Source: Symsagittifera roscoffensis (taxonomy: Eukaryota > Xenacoelomorpha > Acoela > Convolutidae). From it: a stretch of 64,000 nucleotides of DNA. This document shows positions 11,523 to 22,161 of the stretch, in pieces (the first letter of the stretch is position 1; every line of letters starts with the position of its first letter). The position numbers and the translations under genes were made by a program. The stretch is from assembly GCF_963678635.1 (NCBI RefSeq), contig NC_087062.1, positions 53,020,473 to 53,084,472 of the forward strand. Reading direction: 5' to 3'. Below the pieces are notes generated by a model. That model made no database searches, was not told the origin of the DNA, and worked only from the letters and a program-made list of their open reading frames with translations.

Positions 11523-13374
11523 GTGAAGAAGGCCACAGAAACGGAGGAGGACACGCCGCTATTCCGTCGAAAACTCCAGCGAGTACTGGGGGTTCCTTTC
11601 ATCGCCGCAGCTACAAAGAAGGACCAAAACCTGCGTCCTCTGATCAATTTCGTAAAGAAGCGAGATTGGGAAGCTATCAAAGCATCATATGGACAGTATT
11701 GGCTTAACATCCGAAACTTCCATCTCAATTGCTGCAGACAATGCTCGACAGTATTCATCTCACACACCCGGGATCGGCAGCTATGTTGGACTTGAGTCAC
11801 CATGTCTGGTTCCCGCATATTCATCGATCCATTGTGCAAATGGCACAAAACTGCAAACACTGCACGGAGCAAGGTAAAATTTTAAAACCCATCCTAGGAA
11901 AGCAGATTCCATTCCAAATGGAACCAGTAGTCGAACCTAATGAGGAAGATCAATAAGATTTCGCGGGGCCCCTCCCGGATGAATTAAATAGGGATGCATA
12001 CATTTTAGTTGCGATAGATAAGTGGTCAATGTTCCCAACAGCAAAGTTTGTGTCAGATACAACAGCAGACATTGCAATCAACTTCTTTCAAAGATACCTT
12101 TCTAACACCGGGGTACCAAGAAGATTAAGATGCGACCAAGCGGAAAAATTCAGAGCTAAAAATTTCCATTTTTTGTGGGACAAATAAAATTACTACTCGC
12201 ACCAGTAGATGATCACAGGGCTATTGGAGTCGTGGAAGGAATGATTCAGACAATTAAACGTAGGTTGGCAGTAATGAAAGCAGACCAGTCAAATACACCA
12301 TATAAGTTAGCTTCAGATGTCGCAGAAATAATAAAAACACTAACAATCACACCACACGGTGTCACAAAAATTTCATCTTTTGAGACGCATATGGGCAGAA
12401 AGCCAAATACTCCATTATCGAATATAGCCACAAATAGCTCGTCAAACAATCTCAATTGGGAGAGCGCAAAACATGCATGTTTAGATCGAAAGAATCTTTC
12501 GAAGCCACCTCTGCCAGCGGAAGTTATGCATGACCTCCAGCGATGGTCGGAGGACGAAGTGCAGATACAAAAGAAGGGATCACCACCTAAAGTCACACAT
12601 AAATCACTAGCAAGGACGCTCACTAACACGCATTCACCGACGCAGCCTGAAACAGGTGCACATTCAAGACCTATAGAACTAGCTAAAACCAAATTTAACA
12701 TAAGATACAAGGCAGTACAAAAAACAATAGACAAAAATAATGAAAAATGAATAGAATACTTGGCGCGGAAAACTATCAAGTTAGCAACAAAAGTCCAGAA
12801 CCCAAAAAAGTTTGAACAAAATCAAAAGACCATAGATGGAAAAATCCTAACCCACACACCACACAGTGCTTGGGTACAAACTTTTGGCAAACAACCGAGG
12901 TTACTAAGAAATAGCGGTACAGCATTTGTTCCTAACCCTGTAATATACGGACCATGCAGACCTTCTCGATTAAGCGATTATGTTGGGTATAAATCCAGAC
13001 GGAGAACCGGACCATGTCTACGTTTTTTAGACATAGGAAACCCGCAGGCTCCACAACACCCCATGTTCAAGGAGGACACTAGAACGGGGCTTCCAATCAA
13101 ACTAACAGGACAAGAGAAGGCAGCACTGAGCAAAAGCCGAAGCAGCCCCACAAAAAGGAAAGCGACAGGAAAGAGGACTGGAGGAAAACCAGTAAGAAAG
13201 CTACAAACGCCACGGGGGCTGAGCCTCCAAACGGAGACTGAACACGAAACAAACAAGAGCCCTGAGAAGGACGATGATTCGTCGTCAACGTCGGAGGAGC
13301 CCATCTCGCCGTCACCAAAGCGACAAAATCAAAAGAACACACCGCCTGCAACCGCAACGAGAAAGTCAACTTAG
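11523..13374 (+). pseudogene. Integrase remnant with long basic tail, Gypsy 1
   Basis: Inserts element DNA into the host genome. The zinc-binding region is visible as HLTHPGSAAMLDLSHHVWFP and then CKHC (11741-11870). The core shows DFAGPLPDE (first Asp, after an in-frame TAA at 11953-11955), RCDQAEKF (second Asp) and AIGVVEGMIQ (Glu, about 12220). A TGA at 12748-12750 separates the core from a roughly 200-residue Lys/Arg/Ser-rich tail that starts at about 12760 and ends at TAG 13372-13374. Stops and shifts make it inactive. The tail is homologous in position to that of the second Gypsy element. Confidence 0.85.
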
Positions 13375-13375
13375 G

Positions 13376-13807
13376 AACCGACAGGCGACCTAGCCAGAGC
13401 ACTCGGTAACCATATCCCAATCAGCACAATACAGATCGCAAGTGCAACCGGGAAAAAGCAGTTCGAAATCGACTCACCACCAGAAAATCAGTGCAAGACT
13501 CCCCAAGCCTAAAATCTCTGATACAGGAGATGGGATTTACCGAAAAACTCCCGAGTACAAGGCTTGTGTACAATTTATACAGGCTATTAGCCCAAAACAC
13601 AAACCGACCACTGCAAGCAACGTAATCGACTTAACATCACCAACAGAAGAAAAAGACGAAACCATGGAAAACAACGACATATTATTCGTAACCACGACGA
13701 ACATCGAGATGAAAGAACAGGAATACAAACAGCCACATAATGAAGAAGAGCACGGAACAATGGACGACAGCGTCGATAATACCACGGACACAAGAGGAGA
13801 AAATTGA
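13376..13807 (+). pseudogene. Acidic 3' frame at the end of pol, Gypsy 1
   Basis: A Ser/Thr/Glu-rich frame of up to 121 residues (13442-13807) follows the integrase tail and precedes the polypurine tract. No signal peptide, membrane segment or envelope-like feature is seen. It is probably a continuation of the integrase tail after a frameshift rather than an env gene. Function is unknown. Confidence 0.4.
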
Positions 13808-13880
13808 ACAGCCAGAACAAAACAGTCCCACGGGGACTAAAAACTCAGTTAAACTTTATCATTTTTCCCGAGGAGGGGAA

Positions 13881-14170
13881 TTTCATCCGGCATGGAAAGA
13901 TAAAACTTCATATAAAACTTATTATGTATTTATACATCATTTATGTTTTGATGTTATGTAACGTTAATGTGTACTGGTCGATTGACCGTGATAGCGAGGA
14001 CGAGAACGGCGGTTGAAGTGAACTACGGTTCAGAAAGAGAACAAGCGTTAACATTAACTAGTTGTTTTAACTTCTCTCTCTCTCGCGCCCGATATTATCT
14101 ATCCATACGGATTCAGGAATTAGCAATTCATACCGCGAGGACTTAGCGGTATGACAGTCTTGTCCCACAG
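13881..14170 (+). repeat. 3' LTR, Gypsy 1
   Basis: It begins after the polypurine tract at 13870-13880 and opens with the same CATCCGGCATGG block as the left copy. It includes a CTCTCTCTCTCGCGCCCG tract near 14073 and ends around TGTCCCACA (14161-14169). The boundaries are approximate because the left LTR is mostly deleted. Confidence 0.6.
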
Positions 14171-15040
14171 TTTTTTTTAAACAAAATTCTATTATAAGTC
14201 GAGGGGAACTAGTGGAAAATTTTGAGCGCATTTATACGTTAATATTTTGAAGACCCTAATTTTAAGGATCATTTGGACAGCATTAACATAGAAATTAACA
14301 AAAAAGTTCCTCTCTGATATTCTCATTTTTTATTTGAAGCAATAACCAGTTCATTCCAGGTCTTAAAAACCAGTTTTAATATTGGTAAAAAAATTTCCAT
14401 AGGAGTAAACACTCTTTCGAACAAGCTGAGCAGAAAAAATTGAACTTGCGGTGTGAAAAAATTTGAACGAGAAAGTTCATTTGTCCAGTGTAATAACTGT
14501 CTTAACTTTGTTTTTTCTTATAACTTCACTCCTTTGGAAAAACTTATTACAAATAGTGAAAACCGGCTTGCTTAGATCCAGAAATACTGCTGAATTCTTC
14601 AAACTAAAAGTTGAGTCTTCCAAAGGGGGTAATTCATTTGAAAGGGAGTAAATCATTTGCAGTCGGTCGATGCAAAACTTTCGTTAAAATTTCAAATAAC
14701 ATTTGTCCAAAAGATTCATTGAAATTAGGCATACTACTGCGTGAAAATCTAATTTTGCAATTATTTTGTCCACTGGGGTTAAAAAACATCAAAAAACAAT
14801 AATTATTTCTTAAAATTAAATTGAAGTTTAGTGGATTATAGAAGCAAACACGTGGTTTGTTCGAATAGATGACATTACAATGCCGGCTCCCTTTGCGATA
14901 ACTCTTGCTTTCTTTTCCCTCATATAGGGTATTAATCGACTCTGAAAATAGAAATACGAGATGTGGTAAAGCCAGTACAGAAATTGAATGGTTGGTTCGC
15001 ATTCTGCAATAAAATAGTAACCTGAGCCGAGATTTTTCAC
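14171..15040. other. No gene recognised
   Basis: AT-rich sequence between the first Gypsy 3' LTR and the foldback repeat. Open frames of 60-120 codons occur on both strands, but they overlap each other and show no recognisable motif. Confidence 0.45.
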
Positions 15041-15046
15041 CTAATT

Positions 15047-15496
15047 TGAAGCAAGATTTGAGCGGTTTGAGCGGTTTTTTTTAGTTAATTACGCTCAAAA
15101 TCTTGCTTCAAAATGAGCGGTTTGAGCGGTTTTTGAACGGTTTATCTTAAAAAACCGCGCAAGATTTGAACGGTTTTGAGCGGTTTAACTAAAAAATCCG
15201 CTCAAAAACCGCGCAAGATTTGAGCGGTTTTTGAGCGTTTTTTTTAGATAAACCGCTCGAAACCGTTCAAATCTTGCGCGGTTTTTGAGCGGTTTTTTTA
15301 GATAAACCGTTCAAAAACCGCTCAAACCACTCATTTTGAAGCAAGATTTTGAGCGTAATTGTCTAAAAAACCGCTCAAACCGCTCAAATCTTGCGCGGTT
15401 TTTGAGCGGTTTTTTTAGATAAACCGTTCAAAAACCGCTCATTTTGAAGCAAGATTTTGAGCGTAATTGTCTAAAAAAACCGCTCAAACCGCTCGA
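15047..15496. repeat. Foldback repeat built of GAGCGG/CCGCTC words
   Basis: Dense repeats of TTTGAGCGGTTT, its complement AAACCGCTCAAA, and GCAAGATTTGAGCG-type words form two inverted arms of roughly 200 bp meeting near 15240. The right arm is itself partly duplicated: the block CATTTTGAAGCAAGATTTTG occurs at about 15330 and again at about 15440. Almost all of it could pair intramolecularly. It could be a foldback transposon or a palindromic satellite. No transposase is present. Confidence 0.85.
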
Positions 15497-15665
15497 AAGG
15501 TTGAATGTGAAAAACGGGCGAAGGCTGAAAGAGGATCAAGGTCCTCCACAGAATACAATGAATTGTTCCTCAGGTATGTGTTTGAAATGGTAGGAACGAT
15601 TAAAGCCAAGTCTATTTCTATAGGATTAACTCCGTGCATCCAAACGTACCGTGTACCTTGATGAA

Positions 15666-15788
15666 GTCAGGGTAGTAATTTGTCATCAGTCAGTGTAATA
15701 TTCAATTTCAGAGTTGCCAATAAAAGCTGAAAAATGGCAACTCTGAAGTTGAATATTACACTGACTGATGACAAATTACTACCCTGAC
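15666..15788. repeat. Near-perfect 54-bp hairpin
   Basis: Arms 15666-15719 and 15735-15788 are reverse complements with a single mismatch (T opposite C around 15709), separated by a 15-nt A-rich loop. It could be a palindromic MITE or, if transcribed, a small-RNA precursor. The near identity of the arms implies recent origin or selection. Confidence 0.9.
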
Positions 15789-16181
15789 TGATATCAAAAA
15801 CCAGCAAATACGGGGAGTATACTGATTATCTTGGAATGTTTCCACTCAATATGCGCGAAACTTTATCCAAGGTATTGTATAAGAGAATTTAAGAGTAAAC
15901 GTAGGTGGGATCAATTTGATGAAATCAGTATCCCGACCGATTATTGGCCAAGTAAAGTAGAAACAGATACCTTAGCAAAGTGAGAGTGTAGAAAAACCTG
16001 TTGAAAAATAAGACGGCAAGAAACTTCCTCAGTTTATGTTCTAATAAGTGAGTAATCAAAACCAATAACTTGTTAAAAAGTTCTTTAATTTGACCACTAT
16101 TTTTGGAAGTAGTCACTTGTACTCTAGTCATTTTATACACTATTGGACAAAATCAAACCTAAATTTACGTTTCTATTTTGA

Positions 16182-16625
16182 TGAAAACGTTCGTTGTTCA
16201 GTATTTGATTTCCAATAGATAATCAACTTGATCTCACAAAGTTAACATAAGAGTGACACTAAACATTATCCAAGGGTGACAGACTATGCCAAGAACAGCA
16301 CCTGCTAACAGATTAATTAGCACCACGATTGACTGTTGATTGACAGCTAAAAGATGAACTAAATGGAGACTATATGACACTTCCCCTTCAATGGATGAAA
16401 CTTTAAATGACTGAAAAATTTAACTACTAGATGTTGACCATAAGTTACTGATTAAGAAAATTACTGACTGAGCGTTATGAAGATGATTAACAAATTTACT
16501 GACAACTGGTTTTAGCAACTAAAATATCACTTAGCAGTGATAGGTGTTTTGAGTTTTTGGTCAAATAAAGACCAACCCTCTCCCTGGGCTTAGATAGTTT
16601 TGATAATTTCCAGTTTAAGTTTTCA
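16182..16625 (-). repeat. 3' LTR of Gypsy 2 (444 bp)
   Basis: Bounded by TGAAAAC at its minus-strand start (16625) and GTTTTCA at its end (16182). Bases 16182-16377 match the 5' LTR at 21956-22161 with scattered substitutions and small indels. The minus-strand AAGGGGAGAAG just upstream (16630-16640) is the likely polypurine tract. Confidence 0.85.
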
Positions 16626-16626
16626 A

Positions 16627-17286
16627 TTACTTCTCCCCTTCTCTATCGTCCTTGTTGATGAAATCGATCATCACCCCTCCCATCTTTGTCACCGCCGTTC
16701 TTTTTCTTCCGCTCCCTCTTGATGCTGTCTCGTCCTGGCTATCTTCTTGACTGCTATACGATACCAGCCTGGCCTTTCGTGTCGTTCTTTTCTTTCCCCG
16801 GGGTACTGGCAATGTTTGGTCCCCTGGATTCAACGCTGATGGATCCCTTGGATTTCTTTCCAATTCGCCGCCTAGTGCCGGGACTGTATCTTGATCGCTT
16901 CCGGTGTCTGCTCCTATTTGTGCTGCTCCTGTTTGTGCCTCCGCGGATGTTTGAACTGTTCGTTTCACTGAGATAATCGGTAAATCCTCACTGTCTTCCG
17001 ATTCGGAACCACTGTTCTCAAATCGGCGCCCGGTTTGCTTCCGTTGTTTTTCAGGAGCTATTTTCCGTGTCGCCCGCTCTTTTACTTCGCGCGGAGTTGG
17101 TGGCGGTAGGACCGCTTGTGGAACTGCCGCTTTCTCTTTCTTTGATTTTAGCTTCGTGGCCACACCCGATTTTCTAAGCACAACCCCGTTATTTAAAGTT
17201 AACGTATGAGCACTTTCTGCTTTAACCTTAGAGTGAAGCTGTTTATACCTTTTTAGGTTTCGGTTTCCGGTTCGCTTGAATAACAA
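16627..17286 (-). pseudogene. Integrase C-terminal tail, Gypsy 2
   Basis: A 219-residue Lys/Arg/Ser/Glu-rich frame follows the integrase core and overlaps it by about 34 bp in another frame, indicating a frameshift. It includes SGSESEDSEDLP and a basic GKKRTTRKARL segment, suggestive of a nucleic-acid or chromatin-binding tail. Its last codons coincide with the polypurine tract. The stop TAA is 16627-16629. Confidence 0.7.
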
Positions 17287-18296
17287 TCCAGGGGTCCAGG
17301 TTGTCCGATGGTGCCTGCAGATTTCAATATTGACGGTTCGTCTTCCCGATTTTCTGATTGCTCATTGGTCAGCTGGCGCGCGTGGCTTCTGTGCTTAATA
17401 TCATATGCGAGATCCGATATTACGCCCCAGTTCGTTTCAGCAGGGTGTGACATGTCCCTCTTATTAGGGTCGGCGTCATCTAAACAAGCATTTTTCGTTT
17501 CTATAACCCGCGACCAATCCAGATTTTGAAGAGATGGTTTTTTAGTAAGGTTTCTTAAGACAGTGTTCGCTACTCGACCGTGGTGCGCCTCGAATGGCGA
17601 GATTTTTAGTGTTGCATTCTTCGAAAATTGCAGGGCACCAAGAGCCCTTTCAATCATTTTCTCCAAGGGTTCGGGATGTTTTTCTTGGACGAAAGTCAGT
17701 ATGGAGTTTTTAAGACTACCAATGATGCGCTCCACGCACCCAGTTGCCCGGTGATCATTACCTGGTGATTTTATGATTTCAATGATCTCCCCATGACAGA
17801 ATGCTTTAATTTCGTTCGACATAAAACTTGTTCCGTGGTCCACGTGAATTTTTCTGGGCACCCCGTGGTTTGTTATATAACTTTTTAAAAACTTCATTAT
17901 TTTATCAGACCGGTTTTTTCCACAGACCATTGCCGATGGCAAATGAGAAAACCGATCGACCGCCACTAACACATATTTCCGGGATTCATTTAAATCGTTA
18001 ATGGGACCCAAAAAATCCAGTTAGACTGATTTGTTTGGTTCCTTCGGTTCAGGTATATTTCCGAGTTGATTCCTACTTAAAATCGTTTTTAAGTTCTTAC
18101 CAGCGGCGGTGCATTCAGGGCAGTCCTCGGCCATTGAAGCTATTGAACGGTAAATGTATGGATACCAAACGTCTTTTGCAGCATCAAACATATTGGTTTT
18201 CCCGTGATGGTAAGCATGAATTCGATTATTAATTGCAGTTTGGATGTTCATCGGTATCACGAGTTTTTCATCCATCCACACGACGTTCTCTTTCAT
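17253..18296 (-). pseudogene. Integrase (zinc-binding and DDE core), Gypsy 2
   Basis: The zinc region shows HAYHHGKTNMFD then CPEC. The core shows LDFLGPINDL (first Asp), IHVDHGTSF (second Asp) and ATGCVERIIGSLKN (Glu), so the DDE triad is intact. One in-frame TAA at 18018-18020 lies just before the first catalytic Asp. Otherwise this is the least damaged pol domain of the window. It is preceded by the linker frame, whose TGA overlaps the ATG at 18296, and followed by the basic tail. Confidence 0.88.
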
Positions 18297-19462
18297 GTAA
18301 AAGTAATTAAAAAATGAGAATAATAGCGTTTCATAGCTGTAACTTTCTTGTGAATGTTAGAATCTTTTGTAACTATTAAATCCCTAATCGCGCTCAGTTG
18401 GGGGTCAGAAATGTCATTAGACTCTATAAATTTTAGGTTGAACAACTCAAGTAATACGGTAATCTTGCATACAATTTTGCAATTTAGAGGAATGGTTGAC
18501 ATGCATATTGAATTCGGATCCACGGGTGGGATTGTCTCACCTTTGAATGCCGAGGGTAAAAAGAGGGTAGTGTTTGTCCGGACTGATTTTGTTTTTTTGG
18601 TAATCGCCTCTAAGGATAAGTTTTTCGTTGGTAATTCTTCTATCTCATCACTGCTGCTGTTTAAACTCGGGTGTTGTTGCAAAAATTTCTGCCATTTTTT
18701 CATATTCTTGTCCATTTCAATTTTAGATTTTGAATTGTGGAATTTTGAATTTGATAAATTTAGACAACTTTTCTTCGATTGAGTAATAGCACCGACTAAA
18801 TTACTGCGTAAATTGCCGAGCCGTCGGTTTAAGTCATGTGTTCGGTTCTGATTGATCGATTTCCGCTCGCATGACTTCCCGCCCTCTACCGGTTTATTTC
18901 GTGACGAAACTTTCAATCTATTGATAGATTGTTTGCTTTCCGCTTTGATATGCGGTCCCTTGGATTGATCATTGCGTGTTTTGTATCCCCTGGATGCACT
19001 ACTATTATCGAACTCGAGAGCGGTACGTATTAAATTTATCTTCGCCACGGTAAACACATTATCATACGTACTAATTGGCGTTGCTTCTCTACTTGGATGA
19101 CGTGATAAGTAGTCCGCCAGCCCAATTTTTGCCCCTGGTTTATGTTCAACTTGGAAATTAAATGGAATGAGTCGGTCTAACCAACGCGTTAAACGGCTAA
19201 ACATTGTCTTGTTTTTCCTATTATTTCCATTCGAAAGGGAGATTAGCGCATTATGATTGGTCACTTTTAAGAACTTTTTTCCCAGTATGTAATTTGGGAA
19301 GTATTCAGCCCCCCGCAATACTGCCAACATTTCTAATTCATTTGTTGAATATTTTCTTTCCGCATCGCTTAGATAACGTGAGGCAAATGAAATTGGTCTC
19401 CACCCTTCCGGTCCTAATCGTTCGAGTACGGCATTTAACCCGTTATGACTTGCATCGCACAC
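18293..19462 (-). pseudogene. RNase H domain plus linker, Gypsy 2
   Basis: A 389-residue open frame. The RNase H residues are VCDASHNG near the start, STNELEMLAV, and KVTNHNALISL, where Asn replaces the usual Asp of the TDH motif. The block FNFQVEHKPGAKIGLADYLS follows. The C-terminal 230 residues are a Lys/Ser/Asn-rich linker without motifs. The start is set by homology to the pol frame; the preceding break at about 19490 is a frameshift or stop. Confidence 0.83.
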
Positions 19463-19492
19463 TATTCGAATATCCTTGTGAATATCGAAATG

Positions 19493-20340
19493 TCACAGTT
19501 CAACAATGTTGGACACTTGTTTGTTGAGATTTTCAAATGCATTCTGGCATTCGGTTGTCCAAATTTTATCATTACTTTTACTTAATAATGGCCGCAACGG
19601 CGCGGACAATTCAGCTAAAGCTGGAAAATACTTATGAAGGCTATGGATTGACCCCATGAACGATTTTAACTGCGTTAAAGTCCGCAGTGGCGTTAGCGCT
19701 TGTATCGGATCTGGTTTCCGTACCAATGGAGTTATTCCTGTAGATGTTATTTTGTGGCCTAACCACTCACATTCCCGTTGGGCGAACTTGCATTTCGTTA
19801 GTTTTAGCGACATATTTTCCCGATCCAGTTTTTAAAGGATTTCCTCTACCGTTGCTAAGTGGTCAATCGCGGTTCCCTTGGTTACTACCTCCGGGTATTC
19901 TGCGAGGATACAATCAATTGCGCGCTGGAATTCAGCTGGCATTGTAGTCAGTCCATAGAACCCGGTCTTGAACCGGTACGTACCCGTTGACCGACCTCCG
20001 ATCAGAGAAAAATTTCATTCTACGCTCGTTTCCGCGCTTAAAGGCAATTGGTCGTGCGCGTAGGTTAGATCCATCGTTGTAAAAAAATATCCCCTGGTTT
20101 CCTCTCGCTGATCGTTTGCCCCACTGTATCCATTAATTCCTCAATATTCGGCTTTTGATACTTGTTCTTATGCACTTGTTTATTTAATTCTCTTGACTCG
20201 AGCGCTAGTTTTACCGACCCATCTTTTTTCACTGTGATTACGATTGGGGATACAAAGTATTTATCCGAGCATTCCATTAGTTTTTCGATGTGACCTTGTT
20301 TCAGTAGTTTATCGATTTCAGCATCTACTTTTTCTTGCAA
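19493..20340 (-). pseudogene. pol: Reverse transcriptase lacking the YxDD motif, Gypsy 2
   Basis: Blocks in order: KYFVSPIVITVKKDGSVKLA, then (after a shift near 20065) YRFKTGFYGLTTMPAEFQRA, then KLTKCKFAQRECEWLGHKI and LTQLKSFMGSIHSLHKYFP. Where the catalytic YLDDIL box should be, the sequence passes directly from CILAEYPE to VVTKGTAIDH (near 19897-19905), so the active site is deleted without changing frame. A TAA lies near 19834. It cannot have polymerase activity. Confidence 0.88.
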
Positions 20341-20399
20341 TGAAATAGGAACCTTCGTGCTTCTGTTCTACTGGTGTGAGATTCTCGAAAATTTCCGCT

Positions 20400-20900
20400 G
20401 GCACTTTGTAATTTCTTACTTTCCCTACCCTATTAAAAAGGTTTGGAACTTATTGATGTAAGTTTGCCAAGAGTCCAGCTCCCCCTCTTGCACCGATGTT
20501 TCCTTTTCCACCTCATCAATGGACATTATCTGGTCCCCTGGTGATTGCTGCACCAACTGTAGTCCTAGTTGAGGCATCAGGTCTCTTCCAATTATCGATG
20601 GGCGGACTTTTATCCTCGCGTTTATCTTCCAGTCCTTGGATTCTAAAGTGACAGCCATTGTTCCGGTCATCTGTAGTGGATTGTTCCCATAATTCCGAAA
20701 TGCATTATCCTCATTCGAGAGGGCGTCAAGTTTTTCCCCGAGGCTTCAAGGGTTCTTCTTAGTTCCCCGATGGTGTAAATTGAGATCGGAGACCCGCTTT
20801 CGATCCACACCCGAGTTGATTTCCCATTCATTCTAATCGGCAACAGTGCCCCAGCAACTTTTAATTCCGTGAATCGTTTATGTTTTTTAATGCCATTACC
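20400..20900 (-). pseudogene. Aspartic protease remnant with altered active site, Gypsy 2
   Basis: The block RVWIESGSPISIYTIGELRR (about 20760-20820) aligns with the D-S-G motif of the first Gypsy element (IADSGSPVSF), but the Asp codon is GAA (Glu). A later block, KVRPSIIGRDLMPQLGLQLV, is the second conserved protease strand. Stops lie between them. Confidence 0.72.
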
Positions 20901-20959
20901 ATATATTCCTCATCTGAACTGCTTGAATCCCATGAGTGTACCACTGGATTTTTATTGAC

Positions 20960-21953
20960 CCATCCAATGGAACTTGCATGTTGAGACGCTTCCTCATCCG
21001 CCGAGTTCTCCAGATGTATCGTCAGCTTTCTCACGTATCATTCCTACTGCTCCACGTCCTCGCTGATTTCCGCGCTTCCCCCTACAGGTACGTTCGAAAT
21101 GTCCAATTTTATGGCAAAAATTACACGTGACTCCTTTTGCGGGGCATCTATCCAAATGTTCTCTTGTAAAATTTGCTTGGTCGCGGTTGTAGCATCGGTT
21201 GTTCTAGGGCAGATTCCCTCCCCCTCCCCCGGTTTGAACCTCGTCCTTGGTATGAGCCTCTGCCTTTTGTACGGCTATTACGATATCCTCCTCGTATCGT
21301 CCCGACCGGTTCTGTTTTAATCTGGATTCCACCCCCTGATGACGATCCTTGGGTTCCCATCCATCCCGTGGCAACGTAAGATGTGGCATATTTATTTCCC
21401 CGCTCATACAAAAAGGCGATCCTGTACACCTCCTTCGGTGTTTTCGTTGACCTGTACAATTCCTTTGGTGCTTTGCGATTATTCACATTTACAATGAATA
21501 CATCCCTGAGTATACGGTCCTCCAACGCTCCAAAATTGCATGGGGCCGCAAGTCCGCTCAGGACGGAGTGGAATTGCTCCAGAGTTTCATTGATGAATTG
21601 CTTCCGAGAGAGAAGTTGAGATGTCTCATATGTCTCGTTCCTTTCCTTCTTGAATTCCGTCTCCAGTACGTCTAACATCCTTGGGTAATAAAAGTTTGAA
21701 ATCAGTATTTGTTCTGATTCCAGTCGATTTTTCCATCAACTTCCTCGGACAAAGCGGTAACTTGGGCTGCAGTAAGGGTAGCTGCGTAATAGTAGTTTTT
21801 CGGATTGATTGTATGCTTCGCCACCATTCCCCATTGGAATCTATTAATCCAGAACTCCCATATCATGGGCGGTTCAGTACATTTCGATGGCCAGAATCCT
21901 GTAATGCCCAGTGGATTTTTCCCTCTCCCGCCTGAGACTGCTGGCTGCGCCAT
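20960..21953 (-). pseudogene. gag: Gag polyprotein, Gypsy 2
   Basis: The first ATG, 2 nt inside the 5' LTR end, opens MAQPAVSGGRGKNPLGITGF and runs 83 codons to a stop at 21702. A second frame (21678-21148) continues the helical region (FINETLEQFHSVLSGL) and an Arg/Gly-rich segment. In another frame there are two zinc knuckles: one lacks a Cys (CYNR), and the other is complete, CNFCHKIGHFERTC (about 21090-21135). Broken by at least two shifts. Confidence 0.85.
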
Positions 21954-21955
21954 GT

Positions 21956-22161
21956 TGAAAACTTTCGTTGTTCAGTATTTGAATTCCAATAGATAATCAA
22001 GTTGATCTCACAAAGTTAACAATAAGAGTGACACTAAACATTATCAAAGGGTGACAGACTATGCAGACTATGCCAAGGACAGCACCTGCTTACAGATTAA
22101 TTAGCACCACGATTGACAGTTGATTGACAGCTAAAAGATGAAGTAAATGAAGACTATATGA
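21956..22161 (-). repeat. Truncated 5' LTR, Gypsy 2
   Basis: It matches the U5-side 196 bp of the 3' LTR, including the GTTTTCA end; the upstream half is missing and unrelated sequence starts at 22162. An extra GCAGACTAT (about 22069-22077) repeats adjacent bases. Loss of the promoter half would by itself silence the element. Confidence 0.85.

Larger units (their letters stand above)
7439..14170 (+). mobile_element. Degraded Ty3/Gypsy LTR retrotransposon 1
   Basis: Plus-strand order: truncated left LTR, gag, aspartic protease, RT, RNase H, linker, zinc-binding and DDE integrase, long C-terminal tail, 3' ORF, polypurine tract GAGGAGGGGAA (13870-13880), right LTR. The domain order RT-RNase H-integrase is that of Ty3/Gypsy. 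Many in-frame stops and shifts break it, so it is inactive. Base composition is less AT-rich than its flanks. It converges with the second Gypsy element at 16.2-22.2 kb. Confidence 0.93.
16182..22161 (-). mobile_element. Ty3/Gypsy LTR retrotransposon 2, minus strand
   Basis: On the minus strand: truncated 5' LTR, gag, protease, RT, RNase H, linker, integrase, tail, polypurine tract, 444-bp 3' LTR. LTR ends are TGAAAAC and GTTTTCA, a 7-bp terminal inverted repeat. The element is compact: the gag ATG starts 2 nt after the 5' LTR and the last stop codon sits 1 nt before the 3' LTR. Stops, shifts, loss of the RT YxDD motif and a Glu in the protease active site show it is dead. Confidence 0.94.

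Noticed and set aside
13442..13807. env gene for Gypsy 1
   Set aside because: No signal peptide, membrane segment or Cys pattern; charged low-complexity sequence continuous with the integrase tail.
10903..13820. Minus-strand frames of 84-179 codons over the Gypsy 1 pol region
   Set aside because: Antisense to the Lys/Thr-rich linker and integrase tail; no motifs.
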